Positions 63,897 to 64,000 of a stretch of DNA of 64,000 bases are shown piece by piece. Under the pieces are notes generated by a model, which was given only the letters and a program-made list of their open reading frames with translations, was not told the origin of the DNA and ran no database searches. The position numbers and the translations under genes were made by a program. Positions within the stretch are counted from its first letter, which is position 1. The number at the start of each line of letters is the position of its first letter. The DNA comes from Komagataeibacter saccharivorans (GTDB lineage: Bacteria > Pseudomonadota > Alphaproteobacteria > Acetobacterales > Acetobacteraceae). The stretch lies in contig NZ_NKTY01000008.1 of the NCBI RefSeq assembly GCF_003207825.1, positions 50,532-114,531 on the forward strand, given 5' to 3'.

Positions 63897-64000
63897 TTAG
63901 ATGTTTAGTCCCAGGATTTGATGGTGCGGATTTTGCATGAACCGTGATGGTTCTTTTTCCCATTGCTGGCAAATAAATTCATATGGAGTGAGGCCGCGCA
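63897..64000 (-). pseudogene. 3' end of an IS481-family transposase gene (runs off window)
   Basis: On the minus strand, from the window edge to the TAA at 63897, one frame reads R-G-L-T-P-Y-E-F-I-C-Q-Q-W-E-K-E-P and then N-P-H-H-Q-I-L-G-L-N-I. This is the characteristic C-terminus of IS481 transposases. The catalytic DDE region lies outside the window, so intactness cannot be judged; it is called a partial gene here. Confidence 0.8.

Noticed and set aside
1..64000. tRNA genes, rRNA genes and CRISPR arrays
   Set aside because: No cloverleaf with a G-T-T-C-R-A arm, no rRNA signature and no regularly spaced direct repeats were seen by eye; a covariance-model search would be decisive.

Overview
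The window is high-GC (roughly 60-65 percent) alphaproteobacterial chromosome. Several gene families here are typical of acetic acid bacteria (Acetobacteraceae, most like Komagataeibacter or Gluconacetobacter): a TonB-rich outer membrane, a siderophore receptor followed by DUF3649/PepSY/DUF3325 proteins, large bimodular glycosyltransferases, and IS5- and IS481-type remnants. The genus is an inference from family content, not from a marker gene. I found no rRNA, tRNA, CRISPR array or replication origin.

Left part (1-19 kb). A 5'-truncated AGE-family sugar isomerase meets, tail to tail, a seven-gene minus-strand organosulfur operon (about 10855 down to 1087): SfnB/DszC-like flavoprotein, NtaA/DmoA-like monooxygenase, SsuD, an FAD/NAD(P)-binding protein, an MFS transporter, a flavin reductase and a TonB receptor. 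Several of its genes are joined by 4-base stop/start overlaps. No ABC sulfonate importer is present; the TonB receptor and MFS carrier probably replace it. Then come a cupredoxin-FTR1 iron uptake pair, a small secreted Gly/Tyr-rich protein, a membrane-anchored chemoreceptor with a small upstream partner, an orphan 347-residue protein, a ketopantoate reductase-family enzyme and a decayed IS5-family transposase.

Middle (19-45 kb). A tripartite RND efflux operon (RND, then adaptor, then outer-membrane factor, minus strand) has an unusual predicted proton relay. Beside it are a single-span membrane protein and a strikingly AT-rich WavE-like glycosyltransferase gene preceded by an IS5 scar. A Fur-like site precedes a TonB siderophore receptor, whose operon continues with DUF3649, PepSY, a 27-codon coupled micro-ORF and DUF3325. 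After an MgtC homologue comes a minus-strand surface-glycan cluster: two roughly 1000-residue double glycosyltransferases, a stand-alone repeat protein sharing the N-terminal repeats of one of them, a GT61 enzyme and a four-module DUF1796/TPR/HAD-FkbH/SGNH-like protein.

Right part (45-64 kb). A NadQ/NrtR-like regulator sits upstream of an overlapping nadA-nadB-nadC operon with a near-perfect operator palindrome. Next is a guanidino/amino-acid locus: the scar of a carbamoylase-family hydrolase, a GhrA-like dehydrogenase, a DDAH-family hydrolase, a divergent LysR regulator, a fused binding protein-permease, an ABC ATPase and a class II aldolase with its own palindrome. The end holds rlmJ, a molbindin, a DUF3500 gene frameshifted at a G7 tract, a coupled EF-hand secreted protein, a globin-coupled chemoreceptor with a structured leader, and the 3' end of an IS481-type transposase running off the window.
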